64,000 bases of DNA from a virus, in IMG/VR virus record IMGVR_UViG_3300004806_000019, positions 20,224 through 84,223 of that record. One strand, given 5' to 3'. The translations under genes were made by a program, and so were the position numbers. The notes under the pieces were generated by a model that was given only the letters and a program-made list of their open reading frames with translations, was not told the origin of the DNA and did not search any database. This document shows, one piece after another, positions 1 through 8,865 of the stretch. How positions within the stretch are numbered: the stretch's first letter is position 1; each line of letters begins with the position of its first letter.

Positions 1-2
1 TT

Positions 3-1439
3 CCTGGTGGTGATTGGACGATACTTTTGGTTAGGGCGGGAAGAGGGTTTGGCAAGACGGAGATGTTAGTACAGGCGGGGTGGTGGGACTGTTACGAGTT
101 TCCGGGTTTGATTGTACATGCTTTGGCACCGACGCAGAGTGACGTTCGTGGGACATTGTTTGAGGGTCCGGTTGGTTTCTGCAATGTTGTACCGAAGGAG
201 TTATTGCTTGGGTGTAGTTTAGACAAGGCATACAACAAGAGCACCCATGAGTTGAGGTTTAAGAACGGGAGTTTGATTAGGGGGTTTAGCACGACGGAGC
301 AGGCCAATCGGTTGCGTGGTCCTCAGTGTAATTTGATGTTGGGTGATGAGTTAGCGGCTTGGGATGTACCTGCGGGAAATTTGGAGACGGCATTTAACGT
401 TAGTATGTTTGGTGTTCGGTTGCCTTATCCGAAGGGTTTGAACGGTGAGTTTTTGCCTGCGAGGGCTGTTTTGGGTACGACGCCTAGACCTATTGGCTTC
501 CTGAAGAGGTTAGAGAGGCGTGACGATGTTAAGGTTATTACGGGGAGTAGTTTTGAGAACATCAATAATTTGAGTGGTGCGTATCGCGCTCAGATTATGA
601 ATTTGGCTGGGACGAAAATTGGGAAGCAGGAGATTGAGGGGTTATACGTTGATGAGGAGAATGACCAGAGTATTTTCAAGCGGGGTTGGTTTCGGTTATG
701 GCCGTGTGAGAAGAAGTTGCCTGAGTTTAGTTTTGTGATGGAGGTTTATGACACGGCTTTTACGGAGGAGACGTTTGACAGGAAGCGTCAGGAGAGTGAC
801 CCGACTGCTTGTTTGATATTGGGGGTATTTAACATTAATGCGGCGTTTACGGAGAGTGAGCGTCGTCAGATGAATGTTCGTGCGAAGTACGGTGTTGTTA
901 TTTGCGATGCTTGGGCGGAGCGGTTGGGTTTTCCTGAGTTGATGGACAGGGCGAGGAAGCAGCATCGTCTGAAGTGGGGGGCGCAGGGAAAGCGGAGTGA
1001 CATAGTCCTCATTGAAGAGAAGGGTTCGGGGATTTCGTTACGTCAGAGCTTGGGGAAGCACGGTGTACCGACATGGCCTTATAATCCGGGGCGGCAGAGT
1101 AAGTTAATACGGGCTAACGCGATTAGTCCGATTGTGGCGCAGGGAATGGTGTTTGTTCCTGAATCGATGCGCCCGGAGAGGAAGGGTTTGCCTAGAGATT
1201 GGGTTGAGCCTTTTTTGGAACAGGTCTGTGCATATTACGGTCCTGGCACTACCGAGCATGATGACTATGTGGACGTTCTGAGTTCTGGTCTTTTATACCT
1301 TCGGAACAGAAGTATGCTCGAGTCTACCACTGAGAATAAGTATTTAGATATGGATGAAAAAAGGGAACAAGATGAACGCAAAGCTCAACAAATCTATTAC
1401 AACCAAAAGTCCTCTAGCAGAGGTAATCCCTACGGCTGA
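3..1439 (+). CDS. terL: Terminase large subunit (5' end cut by window)
   Basis: ATPase-nuclease motor that packages DNA into the prohead through the portal. The reading frame is open to the first base of the window, and the Walker A segment RAGRGFGKTE lies only about ten residues in, so the N-terminus is missing; the apparent TTG start at 27 is internal. Walker B is LMLGDE near base 335. TTPRP near 477 fits the coupling motif. The C-terminal RNase H-like nuclease shows an acidic residue in VYDTAF near 745 and HDDYVD near 1257, as in terminase nuclease domains. 478 residues are visible. The coding strand is strikingly G- and T-rich compared with the portal gene. The end overlaps the next gene. 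Identity is firm; the exact terminase subfamily is not assigned. Confidence 0.95.
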   Translation, partial: PGGDWTILLVRAGRGFGKTEMLVQAGWWDCYEFPGLIVHALAPTQSDVRGTLFEGPVGFCNVVPKELLLGCSLDKAYNKSTHELRFKNGSLIRGFSTTEQANRLRGPQCNLMLGDELAAWDVPAGNLETAFNVSMFGVRLPYPKGLNGEFLPARAVLGTTPRPIGFLKRLERRDDVKVITGSSFENINNLSGAYRAQIMNLAGTKIGKQEIEGLYVDEENDQSIFKRGWFRLWPCEKKLPEFSFVMEVYDTAFTEETFDRKRQESDPTACLILGVFNINAAFTESERRQMNVRAKYGVVICDAWAERLGFPELMDRARKQHRLKWGAQGKRSDIVLIEEKGSGISLRQSLGKHGVPTWPYNPGRQSKLIRANAISPIVAQGMVFVPESMRPERKGLPRDWVEPFLEQVCAYYGPGTTEHDDYVDVLSSGLLYLRNRSMLESTTENKYLDMDEKREQDERKAQQIYYNQKSSSRGNPYG

Positions 1440-1974
1440 CCAAAACCAGATTGAGTTTGCCCAAGAGATTTTTGATAACATCGATGGTCGGTATGACAGC
1501 AAGATTATCACCAAGGTAGAGCCGGGTGATGACATCGAGTGGACATCGATATCATCTGCATGGACAGATGACCCACGAGAGGCGGCAAATGAAGTCATGG
1601 AGAAGTTCAACGCTTATGCCTCGGGGAAAGGAGGCGTATTGCTGTGGAGACTTCTCCCCGCCATGTATGCACGGGAAGGTAAGATCCAGATTAGAACGGT
1701 GCTTTCGATTTCTAATTTAGGGAAGGCAATCGAGGTCAAGGAAGAGGCCGATGAGAAGCTGGCTTCCTTGAAGGATATGTCCGTTGGACCTCTTACGCGC
1801 CGAAGCAAGGAAAGGAAATGCCCGACCTGCACTTTTTGGGATCGCAAAAGCGCAGAGCATAATGTCGGACTATGCCGCAAGAACCCCCCCGCATTCTGGC
1901 CAGAGACACCCTTGCAGAGGTGGGCCTATACAGCAGAAACCGATTGGTGCGGTGCCTATGAGGTGAAACCATGA
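1372..1974 (+). CDS. Small Cys-rich protein, putative zinc-binding
   Basis: 200 residues, function unknown. The N-terminal two thirds are mixed helix and strand without a recognisable family. The last 55 residues hold CPTC, then CRKNPP, then DWCG, four cysteines spaced like a small zinc knuckle. The following gene repeats this pattern, so the two are probably related. I chose ATG 1372 because AAGGGA lies about five bases upstream; the ATG at 1354 has no Shine-Dalgarno. It overlaps the end of terL by 68 bases, so it is probably translated from the same message. Its place between terminase and portal suggests a packaging or head role, but that is inference. Confidence 0.75.
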   Translation: MNAKLNKSITTKSPLAEVIPTADQNQIEFAQEIFDNIDGRYDSKIITKVEPGDDIEWTSISSAWTDDPREAANEVMEKFNAYASGKGGVLLWRLLPAMYAREGKIQIRTVLSISNLGKAIEVKEEADEKLASLKDMSVGPLTRRSKERKCPTCTFWDRKSAEHNVGLCRKNPPAFWPETPLQRWAYTAETDWCGAYEVKP

Positions 1975-2189
1975 ACTTCGGAAAGATCATTAGCTGCACA
2001 GATTGCGCCTATGCCGTCCCGGTTAAACTCCAAAGCGGAGCTAACCAGTGCAGAAAGAACCCGCCAATAGCCGTTCCCGTGCAAGGCCACGGAGGGTTGG
2101 GGTCCGTGTCAATGTACCCTATAGTCGGAAAAGGAGACGGGTGCGGCGAAGGGTGGAGCATTCCCGATGTCGGCGGTCTGGGAAAATGA
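1971..2189 (+). CDS. Small Cys-rich protein related to its upstream neighbour
   Basis: 72 residues, function unknown. CTDC, CRKNPP and GDGCGEGW occur in the same order as CPTC, CRKNPP and DWCG in the preceding protein, so this looks like a stand-alone copy of that Cys-rich module. It probably binds zinc (inference from four cysteines). The start overlaps the upstream stop as ATGA, implying coupled translation. About 60 bases separate it from the portal start. Confidence 0.7.
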   Translation: MNFGKIISCTDCAYAVPVKLQSGANQCRKNPPIAVPVQGHGGLGSVSMYPIVGKGDGCGEGWSIPDVGGLGK

Positions 2190-2247
2190 TTCCAACAATA
2201 AAGAGTTTGAGGTAAAAGTATAAATTCTCTTGCGAAGGACACCCGTC

Positions 2248-4830
2248 TTGGCTGATGACAAGAACCCCATTCCACCTGATCGCCGCGCTCCTACCGGAAG
2301 TCCAGATGACCCCGTCTACCAAAAGACAGGAATGGATTCCGGCGTAGATGTCGGAGAGTATATGTCCGTCGATACAAGCGAAGACGGGCCGGAAATCATC
2401 GATAGCCCTGACGGGGGCGCCTTCGTCGTAATCGGAGAGGCAAAGGAATCAAACCCACCAGACCTGGAGTTCTACGCAAACCTCGCGGAAACACTCCCTG
2501 AAGACATCATGTCTAAACTCGCTTCCGACCTCCTGAAGAAGATTGAGAATGACAAAGAGTCCAGAAAGAAACGCGACGAACTCTATGAAGAGGGACTGCG
2601 GAGAACAGGTCTAGGAAAAGACGCCCCCGGAGGCGCCGAGTTCGACGGAGCCTCTAAAGTCGTCCACCCAATGATGACTGAAGCCTGCATAGACTATTGC
2701 GCCCGTATTATGAAGGAAATCTACCCCGTCGCAGGGCCTGTAAGAGAACGCCTCATTGGCGCCCCTACACAGGAAAAAGCCGATAGAGCCAAGCGCAAAG
2801 TCGAGCATATGAACTATCAGTTCACAACACAGATCAAAGAAGCTCGGGGTGTGCTGGAACAAACCTTTACTCAAACCCCGCTCTCAGGATCCGAATATAT
2901 CCTCCTCTATCAGGATCACAGACTGAAACGCCCAAGAATGGAATGTATGCCCTCCGATAAGGTCTACATCCCAATCGCAGCAGCAGACTTCTATTCAGCA
3001 AATAGAAAGACGTGGGAAGAAAACCTGACCGACGTGGACTTCAAACAACGCGTCAACTCAGGTATGTACCGTGATCTGGAGTTGGGGAAATCAGACACAA
3101 CACCAGAACCAAGTAAGGCCGAAGCCGCCAATATGAAAATCGAAGGTATGGAGGATACCGGAGAGAATATCGATGGAGAAAGAACCCTCTATACCTCTAT
3201 GACCTATGTCGATGTCACAGAGGATATGGCTGACGAACTCGACGTGGAAGAAGCAGGGGAACTCTACCCGTACCTGATCACAATTGATAAGACGACAAAG
3301 AAAGTCTTGGCCATCTATCGTGATTGGGAGAAAAACGATGAGGCAAGAGAACCAATCGAACACCTATTCGAGTTCGGATTCATCCCATGGAGAGGAGCAT
3401 ACTCAATCGGGTTTGCACAAATTATTGGAGGACTTTCTGCTGCGGCTACTGGTGCTCTTCGTGCTCTACTCGATTCTGCTCATGCTAATAACGCTGTCAC
3501 AGCCTTCGTCCTCAAAGGGTCTGGAATTTCGGGACAGTCTTCTCGTCCTCAAATCGGTGAACTCATCGAGATCGACGCAGGACTAGAAACAGACGATATC
3601 CGTAAACGGGTAATGCCCCCACCATTCAATCAGCCGTCACCCGTTCTGTTCCAGCTTCTAGGACTCCTCGTCTCCGCCGCTCAAGGCGTCGTCCGTACAA
3701 CCATGGACGAAAACGCAACCAATATGAACTCACAGGTTCCCGTTGGAACCCAACTGTCCAGAGTGGAAGAAGGGCTGGTCGTCTTCTCACATATCCACGG
3801 ACGCGCTCATGCCGCCTTCAATAGACTGATAAACGGACTCCATAGACTGAACCGACTCTACCTCCCCGAAACTCTCAGGGTGGACAGAGAAGGAAAGGAA
3901 CTCATGGTCCGTAGATCTGACTATGATGGCCCCATCGACGCACAGCCCGTATCAGACCCGACACTCTATTCCGATCAGCAACGCTTCATGCAGATCACGG
4001 CTATCGAACAAGCCGCCGCTATGTTCCCGCAACTCTATAATATTCGGGAGATACAAAAGCGAAAGCTGAAGCTGTGGAAAGTTCCTGACCCCGATGCTCT
4101 CTTGAAGGATGAGCCTAAAGCAACCGAGATGAATGCCATTGCAGAAAACCTCGCAATGTCACTTGGAAAACCCGTGGTCGCCTTTCCAGAACAGGATCAC
4201 CTCGCTCATCTGAAGTGCATCCTAGACTTCATTCAAAACCCCGTGCTGGGCGCAAACCCACTCATTGCACCCAAATATCTCCCAATGGCATTGCAACATG
4301 CAGTCGAGCATATCGTGTTCTTCTATGTTAAACATGCCGTCGATACCGTGGAAAGCGCAGCAGGGGTTAAATCAATAACCGAACTGATGAGCAATGATAC
4401 CGGAGTAAAAGCGGAGTTCGATAAACTCCTGGCTAACGCCTCAACTGATGTCATGGGCGATATCACGCAAATCCTCCAACAGTACATGCCCGTCCTGCAA
4501 CAGGCGCAGCAGATGATGCAGTCCTTTATGCCCAAACCCCCCATGGATCCGGCAGAGGCTGCACTCCAGGCACAACAGATGGAGACACAAAGACGTTCCG
4601 CCGCCGATCAGGCAGAGAACCAGATCGAACAACAACGCGTGGCTATCGAACAGCAAAACGCGCAAATCAATGCTCTCAAAGTGCAAAATGCAGAAAAATC
4701 AGCTACAATTACCGCTTTGACAAAGCTAAAAACTACGCAGATGGATAACGCTACCGCCAGACAATCTATTGTAGATAAAGCGATGGCAGGACAACAAAAC
4801 CATATGGTCAATGGTGAAGGCTTGAAATAG
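2248..4830 (+). CDS. Portal protein, large podovirus type
   Basis: 860 residues; forms the dodecameric vertex through which DNA enters and leaves the head. Identification rests on position after the terminase and on portal-like features: an acidic N-terminus, a helical crown/stem region and a long Gln/Ala-rich helical C-terminus (about residues 740-855) likely to form a barrel or coiled coil. The length is well above lambda or T7 portals and resembles the large portals of SU10-like podoviruses; I could not confirm that by search. I chose TTG 2248 because GAAGGA lies eight bases upstream; the TTG at 2230 lacks such a site. Codon choice is A/C-rich, unlike the adjacent terminase. The next gene follows within ten bases. 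Confidence 0.85.
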   Translation: MADDKNPIPPDRRAPTGSPDDPVYQKTGMDSGVDVGEYMSVDTSEDGPEIIDSPDGGAFVVIGEAKESNPPDLEFYANLAETLPEDIMSKLASDLLKKIENDKESRKKRDELYEEGLRRTGLGKDAPGGAEFDGASKVVHPMMTEACIDYCARIMKEIYPVAGPVRERLIGAPTQEKADRAKRKVEHMNYQFTTQIKEARGVLEQTFTQTPLSGSEYILLYQDHRLKRPRMECMPSDKVYIPIAAADFYSANRKTWEENLTDVDFKQRVNSGMYRDLELGKSDTTPEPSKAEAANMKIEGMEDTGENIDGERTLYTSMTYVDVTEDMADELDVEEAGELYPYLITIDKTTKKVLAIYRDWEKNDEAREPIEHLFEFGFIPWRGAYSIGFAQIIGGLSAAATGALRALLDSAHANNAVTAFVLKGSGISGQSSRPQIGELIEIDAGLETDDIRKRVMPPPFNQPSPVLFQLLGLLVSAAQGVVRTTMDENATNMNSQVPVGTQLSRVEEGLVVFSHIHGRAHAAFNRLINGLHRLNRLYLPETLRVDREGKELMVRRSDYDGPIDAQPVSDPTLYSDQQRFMQITAIEQAAAMFPQLYNIREIQKRKLKLWKVPDPDALLKDEPKATEMNAIAENLAMSLGKPVVAFPEQDHLAHLKCILDFIQNPVLGANPLIAPKYLPMALQHAVEHIVFFYVKHAVDTVESAAGVKSITELMSNDTGVKAEFDKLLANASTDVMGDITQILQQYMPVLQQAQQMMQSFMPKPPMDPAEAALQAQQMETQRRSAADQAENQIEQQRVAIEQQNAQINALKVQNAEKSATITALTKLKTTQMDNATARQSIVDKAMAGQQNHMVNGEGLK

Positions 4831-4839
4831 GAGTGTGTG

Positions 4840-5061
4840 ATGGTAAAGAAAGCCAAAATGGAAAATGGTGGTCACTTGGACGTTGGCGCTTCTAAGCGTT
4901 TTGAAACTATGCGTGACTACAGTAAAGACGCTCCCATCCCCCAACATCGCCGTTTGGCAATGGGAGAGAAGGTAGATGGGACAACCTACCCTGCTGAAGA
5001 TAATATCTCCCTTAAACCGACGACAGGGGGAAATGGTCGTCATATTAAGGGAGCTTGGTAG
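4840..5061 (+). CDS. Small basic protein of unknown function
   Basis: 73 residues, no recognised family. It is rich in Lys, Arg and Gly, contains NGGHLDVG and ends KGAW. The start ATG 4840 has TAGGAG six bases upstream, better than GTG 4837. It sits immediately after the portal and is the last plus-strand gene before the minus-strand cassette. A head-associated role is plausible from position only. Confidence 0.65.
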   Translation: MVKKAKMENGGHLDVGASKRFETMRDYSKDAPIPQHRRLAMGEKVDGTTYPAEDNISLKPTTGGNGRHIKGAW

Positions 5062-5239
5062 AACTTCTGGTGGCTGTCGCACTTTCAGTTTCTGGAACAG
5101 CCCACCAGAACGAAGCCGGGGATGTCACTCAACCTTAACCACCGTCTTTAGTCATTTGTGGTTGAAGTGATCAAGTGTCGCGGCAGCAGGGGTTTGGTCA
5201 TTGGCCCCCTGGATTTGGACATCAATCCCCGGAACGGGC
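5062..5239. terminator. Convergent intergenic region with three hairpins
   Basis: This is the only gap between the plus-strand head genes and the converging minus-strand operon. Three inverted repeats are visible. TTCTGGTGGCTGT (5065-5077) pairs with ACAGCCCACCAGAA (5097-5110) with one bulge. CTTAACCAC (5134-5142) pairs with GTGGTTGAAG (5158-5167) with one bulge. CAGGGG (5187-5192) pairs with CCCCTG (5206-5211). None has a clear U-tract on either strand, so intrinsic termination is not assured. The placement between converging genes makes a bidirectional terminator the simplest reading. Confidence 0.4.
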
Positions 5240-6481
5240 TTATCCTTTACGGATTGAGTCAACCCATAGATATGCCTTAGCGATACAATCACCCCATTCG
5301 TAAAGCCTCTCCTGACGAATAATCTTCATACGAGGATACCAAGGTGACTTATCGCCAGTAGTAACAAGCCAACGCCAATCAGGAACGGCAGGAATAAGAA
5401 GGCAAACTGGAATATCCAATGCACCGGCAAGATGAGCAACTCCCGTATCACAAGTGACAAGAGCATCCATGGATTTTAAAAATGTCGCAGCAGCACTCCA
5501 CTTGGCTTCAATCAACCCAGATAAATCTGTCACCAAAGCTTGCGCTCCAGCATTCGCTATAGCAGCGGAATGCTTGCCAACCTGAAAGCTGAACAAATCC
5601 CAATCAGGGGAATTAGCTAAAGGAAGAAACTCCTCAAAGAGGATGGACCTCCAGCTATCACGCAAATGACCCGTGCTTCCCGCCCAACAGATTCCAACAT
5701 TGAACCCTGTGCGACTCTGAGGCTTGTCCATTTCAGCATAGGTAAGAAGACCAGGATCCGAAGGAAGCGTATCCGGCATAATGTCAAAAAGCTTCGGAAC
5801 ACTATGAAGAAGGATCTCTTCATCAACTCCATCAACCGCATATCCCTTTAAGGAAATGTCTCCATATTCTTTATATCCCTGGAATAAGGAGTACATCGAA
5901 GCTGGGACGGAAAATGTAACCTTGCTTGCATGTTCAGCAATCAAAGGAACAAACCGGGCAAACTGAATAGCGTCACCCGCACCCTGTTCACTGGAAATAA
6001 GAATATGCTTTCCCTTCAGATCGTCCGGATATCCGCCAAAAGGTTGAGCAACAAACCTATGATCAATTATATTGATCCTATGTTCGTACTCATTCCACCC
6101 CTCATCCCACTCCCCTAGAAGCATCAGAGAGGCCGAATAATCAATATGAAAGGCCGTATTCTCAGGATTATATAAAACAGAGGTTGCAAAAGAATCCCTC
6201 GATTCCTCAAACAACCCGATTGCACTCTGCGCTAAACCAAGGATGCTCCAAGCACCCCCAATATTCTGGTTCTTATCGAGAACCTCAGAAACCATAGAAA
6301 TGGATTCTTCTGGCTTTCCAACGCGCAAAAGAGTGCTGGCCAAATTTAATTGATAGCTAATCTGACTAGGGTCAATCGATACAGCACGACGCAGACAAGC
6401 CTCTGCCGCATGATGATTGCCTGCATTAATCCGGATAATACCTAGGCTTGCAAGCTCACGGGCATAAATCAAAGGGTCCAT
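5240..6481 (-). CDS. TPR protein with GT9-like glycosyltransferase C-terminal domain
   Basis: 413 residues. Residues about 1-140 are tetratricopeptide repeats (for example the AEACLRRAVSIDPS helix pair). From about 155 on, the protein resembles the ADP-heptose/GT9-like domain often fused to TPRs in Proteobacteria: an SSEQGAGDAIQFARF segment, GICWAGS, then CDTGVAHLAGALDIPV and PDWRW with SPWYP near the end. It probably transfers a sugar to a protein or surface glycan; donor and acceptor are unknown. The start lies one base after the stop of the GT41 gene (TAACATG), so it is the last gene of the minus-strand operon. The C-terminal domain recurs in the sulfotransferase fusion at 34414-36189. Confidence 0.85.
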   Translation of the reverse strand: MDPLIYARELASLGIIRINAGNHHAAEACLRRAVSIDPSQISYQLNLASTLLRVGKPEESISMVSEVLDKNQNIGGAWSILGLAQSAIGLFEESRDSFATSVLYNPENTAFHIDYSASLMLLGEWDEGWNEYEHRINIIDHRFVAQPFGGYPDDLKGKHILISSEQGAGDAIQFARFVPLIAEHASKVTFSVPASMYSLFQGYKEYGDISLKGYAVDGVDEEILLHSVPKLFDIMPDTLPSDPGLLTYAEMDKPQSRTGFNVGICWAGSTGHLRDSWRSILFEEFLPLANSPDWDLFSFQVGKHSAAIANAGAQALVTDLSGLIEAKWSAAATFLKSMDALVTCDTGVAHLAGALDIPVCLLIPAVPDWRWLVTTGDKSPWYPRMKIIRQERLYEWGDCIAKAYLWVDSIRKG

Positions 6482-6482
6482 G

Positions 6483-8246
6483 TTATTCCTTCACAGTAAA
6501 AGAGATGGGAGATTTCCCACTGATGTAGGAGAACCATGCAGAGGAAAAAACATTCTCCATGAGTTCTCCAAACTTTTTGATGTTGCAAAGCGGTGAGCTA
6601 AGAAGACGATCTCTCATTCCAAACCTTATCGCTCGTAAATAATTTGGATTCTCCGCAAGGGATATAGCCTTTTTGCGATATTCAGCAGGAGAGGAAGCAA
6701 TGAACTCATCAAGCCATATAGACTTTAAATAGGCTGATGAATGGCGGGAGGGGTAAGTGAACTTAGGAAGAGTGATAACCGGCAACCCCATCCATAAGCA
6801 TTCAGTCGTTGTAACCCCTCCTGCATAGGGAAAGCTATCAAGCGCAATGTCAACCTGACCCATTGCCTCTTGATGCTCCTCTGAAGAGGAATAGCCAAGA
6901 AAGGAAATCCTCTCAGGATTAATCCCCCGATCACTGAACATCTGGCGATAACGAGATACAGTGTCAGGACAGTCCAAAGCAGGAGACTTCATTAGAAGCT
7001 TAGACTTCGGAACAGAGGAAAGAATGTCAGACCACAACGTTATGACGTTAGAGCCAATCTTTTTCAGAACATTGAAGGATCCAAAGGTGATGTACCCATT
7101 CCTGTCAAAGGGTAAGGAAGGAAGAGGATCATAATAAGAAGGCTCAAAACATACCGTTGTATGAGGAAGCTTGATCAGCTTCTCAGTAAAATACTCGTCC
7201 AGGCCATCAAGCTCAGTCTTACTGGCAATCAGGTAATCCATTTGAGGGGAACCCGTAGTGCCAGGATACCCAAACCAAGTCATTTGAATCGGGGCAGGCT
7301 TTCTTGCAAAGACCTCGAGTCTATTCCCAGCCGTATACCCGGCGAGATCAACCAGAATATCAATTTCATCCAACATGATACGTTTGTGAAGCTCATCGTC
7401 ATCTAATCCATAAGCAGGAACAAAGGCCCCAACGTTCCTGAATCTCCTTGAGATATGATCCTCAAGTGGTGTTGTTGAATAGAAAAACAGGCTATAATTC
7501 ATGTCAGAAAGGTACTCAGCAACCGGAGCAACCGCTAATCCAACAGGGTGCTTTCTAAGGTCGCCAGAGACAAATCCGATTGTTGGTCTTGTATGCTCCC
7601 GTTTCTGATGGAGCGTAATCGGGTAATTCAGATGACGACGGGCGACAAACTCAGACTGAGCAAGGACAAGAACAGGATCATCCTGCCGATAAAGTTCTGA
7701 GAAGGCGATATTGAAAGAAGGGTTCTTAGCCATAGGGTCATGGCGCCCCGCTTCCGTAAAACACTGAATCGCTTCATCAACCCGTCCCTGATCGAGATAA
7801 ATATTGCCAAGATTGTTCCAGGCACTCGTAAAAAATGGGTTGAGTTCAAGTGCCTTCTTTAGGGAAACTTCCGCATCTCCAAGCTTGCGAAGGCTCTGAA
7901 GCGTAAGCCCAAGGTTGCTGTAAGACTCACTGCTGTTGGCATTCAAATGTATAGCCTCTCTGAAATGACGTTCAGCCTCCTCATACCTCATAAGAAGATG
8001 ACAAAGCAGACCGCAATTAATGTTGGAAGGAAGGTTATCTTTGTTGATAAGGATAGAGCGGCGATAGTCCTCAATCGCCTTCTTGATGATACCCGTCTGA
8101 TGCTCAATCATGGCAACATGGGCGTAAAGGTCAGACCGTTCAGGAGAGAGGCAGACGGCAGATCTGAATGTATCTGCCGCTGCTAAATATTCTCTCTTCA
8201 TAAAATGACGGGTTGCCTTGGCGAAAAGAGTTACAGCATTCACCAT
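6483..8246 (-). CDS. TPR-GT41 glycosyltransferase (SPINDLY / O-GlcNAc transferase-like)
   Basis: 587 residues: about six TPRs (residues 1-185) followed by the two-lobed GT41 catalytic region. Visible family marks are GFVSGDLRKHPVG with the conserved His, VDLAGYTAGNR, PIQMTWFGYPGTTG, FGSFNVLKKI, and DSFPYAGGVTTTECLWMGLP followed by PSRHSSAYL. Enzymes of this family move a sugar from a nucleotide donor to Ser/Thr of protein; bacterial examples include TPR-GT41 proteins acting on flagellin. The start ATG overlaps the upstream stop (ATGGTGA), and upstream there is no Shine-Dalgarno, so translation is likely coupled. GT41 is unexpected in a phage head module; with its neighbours it looks like a moron for host surface or flagellin modification (inference). 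Confidence 0.93.
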   Translation of the reverse strand: MVNAVTLFAKATRHFMKREYLAAADTFRSAVCLSPERSDLYAHVAMIEHQTGIIKKAIEDYRRSILINKDNLPSNINCGLLCHLLMRYEEAERHFREAIHLNANSSESYSNLGLTLQSLRKLGDAEVSLKKALELNPFFTSAWNNLGNIYLDQGRVDEAIQCFTEAGRHDPMAKNPSFNIAFSELYRQDDPVLVLAQSEFVARRHLNYPITLHQKREHTRPTIGFVSGDLRKHPVGLAVAPVAEYLSDMNYSLFFYSTTPLEDHISRRFRNVGAFVPAYGLDDDELHKRIMLDEIDILVDLAGYTAGNRLEVFARKPAPIQMTWFGYPGTTGSPQMDYLIASKTELDGLDEYFTEKLIKLPHTTVCFEPSYYDPLPSLPFDRNGYITFGSFNVLKKIGSNVITLWSDILSSVPKSKLLMKSPALDCPDTVSRYRQMFSDRGINPERISFLGYSSSEEHQEAMGQVDIALDSFPYAGGVTTTECLWMGLPVITLPKFTYPSRHSSAYLKSIWLDEFIASSPAEYRKKAISLAENPNYLRAIRFGMRDRLLSSPLCNIKKFGELMENVFSSAWFSYISGKSPISFTVKE

Positions 8247-8860
8247 AGGAGGTACGAGCCTCCGCTAATGAGGAACTGAACTTCGTGATTGCCGTATAAG
8301 AGATCTGTCTCCAGGCTCATCTTCCTTATGCCCGTTGGTGGTCCCATATAAGCAATCACTTCGTCATAAGTCATGCCGTTCCGAAGGTGCTTGAATTTCT
8401 CATCAATCGTTTCAAGCCGCGAGAATGAAGCTTGTTGGACAACTGGCTTCCTGTCCTCCTCTGCCATTTTGTAGATGAGATCCCTGATCTGGCCAGGATC
8501 AAAGGAAACCTGTGCAATGCAGGAAACCCGAAGATGATCCTCCTCCATAGAGGGAACTACAGAAATCGGGGTTATCTTAACCACAGAGCCAACCCACGAC
8601 TTCACTCTCTGAAGAAGCTTCTCATCAACCTTGCCGCTGGATTCATTCGTGGTAATCGTCGTAGAAGCCGTAACGATTGTCCCTGACGCCTCAAGTGCTT
8701 TTCTCGCTGCTTTGGCGAAGCAAGCCGATCTTGCAGCGGAATTGGTGTCAGAATCAGAGGCAATATAGGATGCACTTTGCATGACTGTTGCCGCCTCAAC
8801 TGGGACAAATGAGGCAATAAGAGGGGTAATTATCGTAAGAAGTGGAATTAATTTCCTCAT
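8240..8860 (-). CDS. Exported protein: FlgT-like N-terminal region plus SmpA/BamE-like C-terminal domain
   Basis: 206 residues. A signal peptide runs to about VEA (residue 24), so the protein should be periplasmic. Residues 25-125 (SAARSACFAKAARKALE, then a beta-rich stretch) resemble the N-terminal domain of FlgT-type flagellar H-ring proteins. The last 55 residues, with FKHLRNGMTYDEVIAYMGPP, resemble the SmpA/BamE lipoprotein fold. The start is ATG 8860, eight bases after AAGGAG; the GTG at 8869 is too close to that site. The FlgT resemblance is by eye and moderate; the BamE-like part is clearer. It follows a lipoprotein of the LPP20 family, which includes FlgP, in the same operon. Confidence 0.7.
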   Translation of the reverse strand: MRKLIPLLTIITPLIASFVPVEAATVMQSASYIASDSDTNSAARSACFAKAARKALEASGTIVTASTTITTNESSGKVDEKLLQRVKSWVGSVVKITPISVVPSMEEDHLRVSCIAQVSFDPGQIRDLIYKMAEEDRKPVVQQASFSRLETIDEKFKHLRNGMTYDEVIAYMGPPTGIRKMSLETDLLYGNHEVQFLISGGSYLLW

Positions 8861-8865
8861 AATGG

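Noticed and set aside
27-1439. TTG at base 27 as the true terminase start
   Set aside because: The frame is open to the window edge and the Walker A motif would be only six residues from the N-terminus, too short for a terminase.
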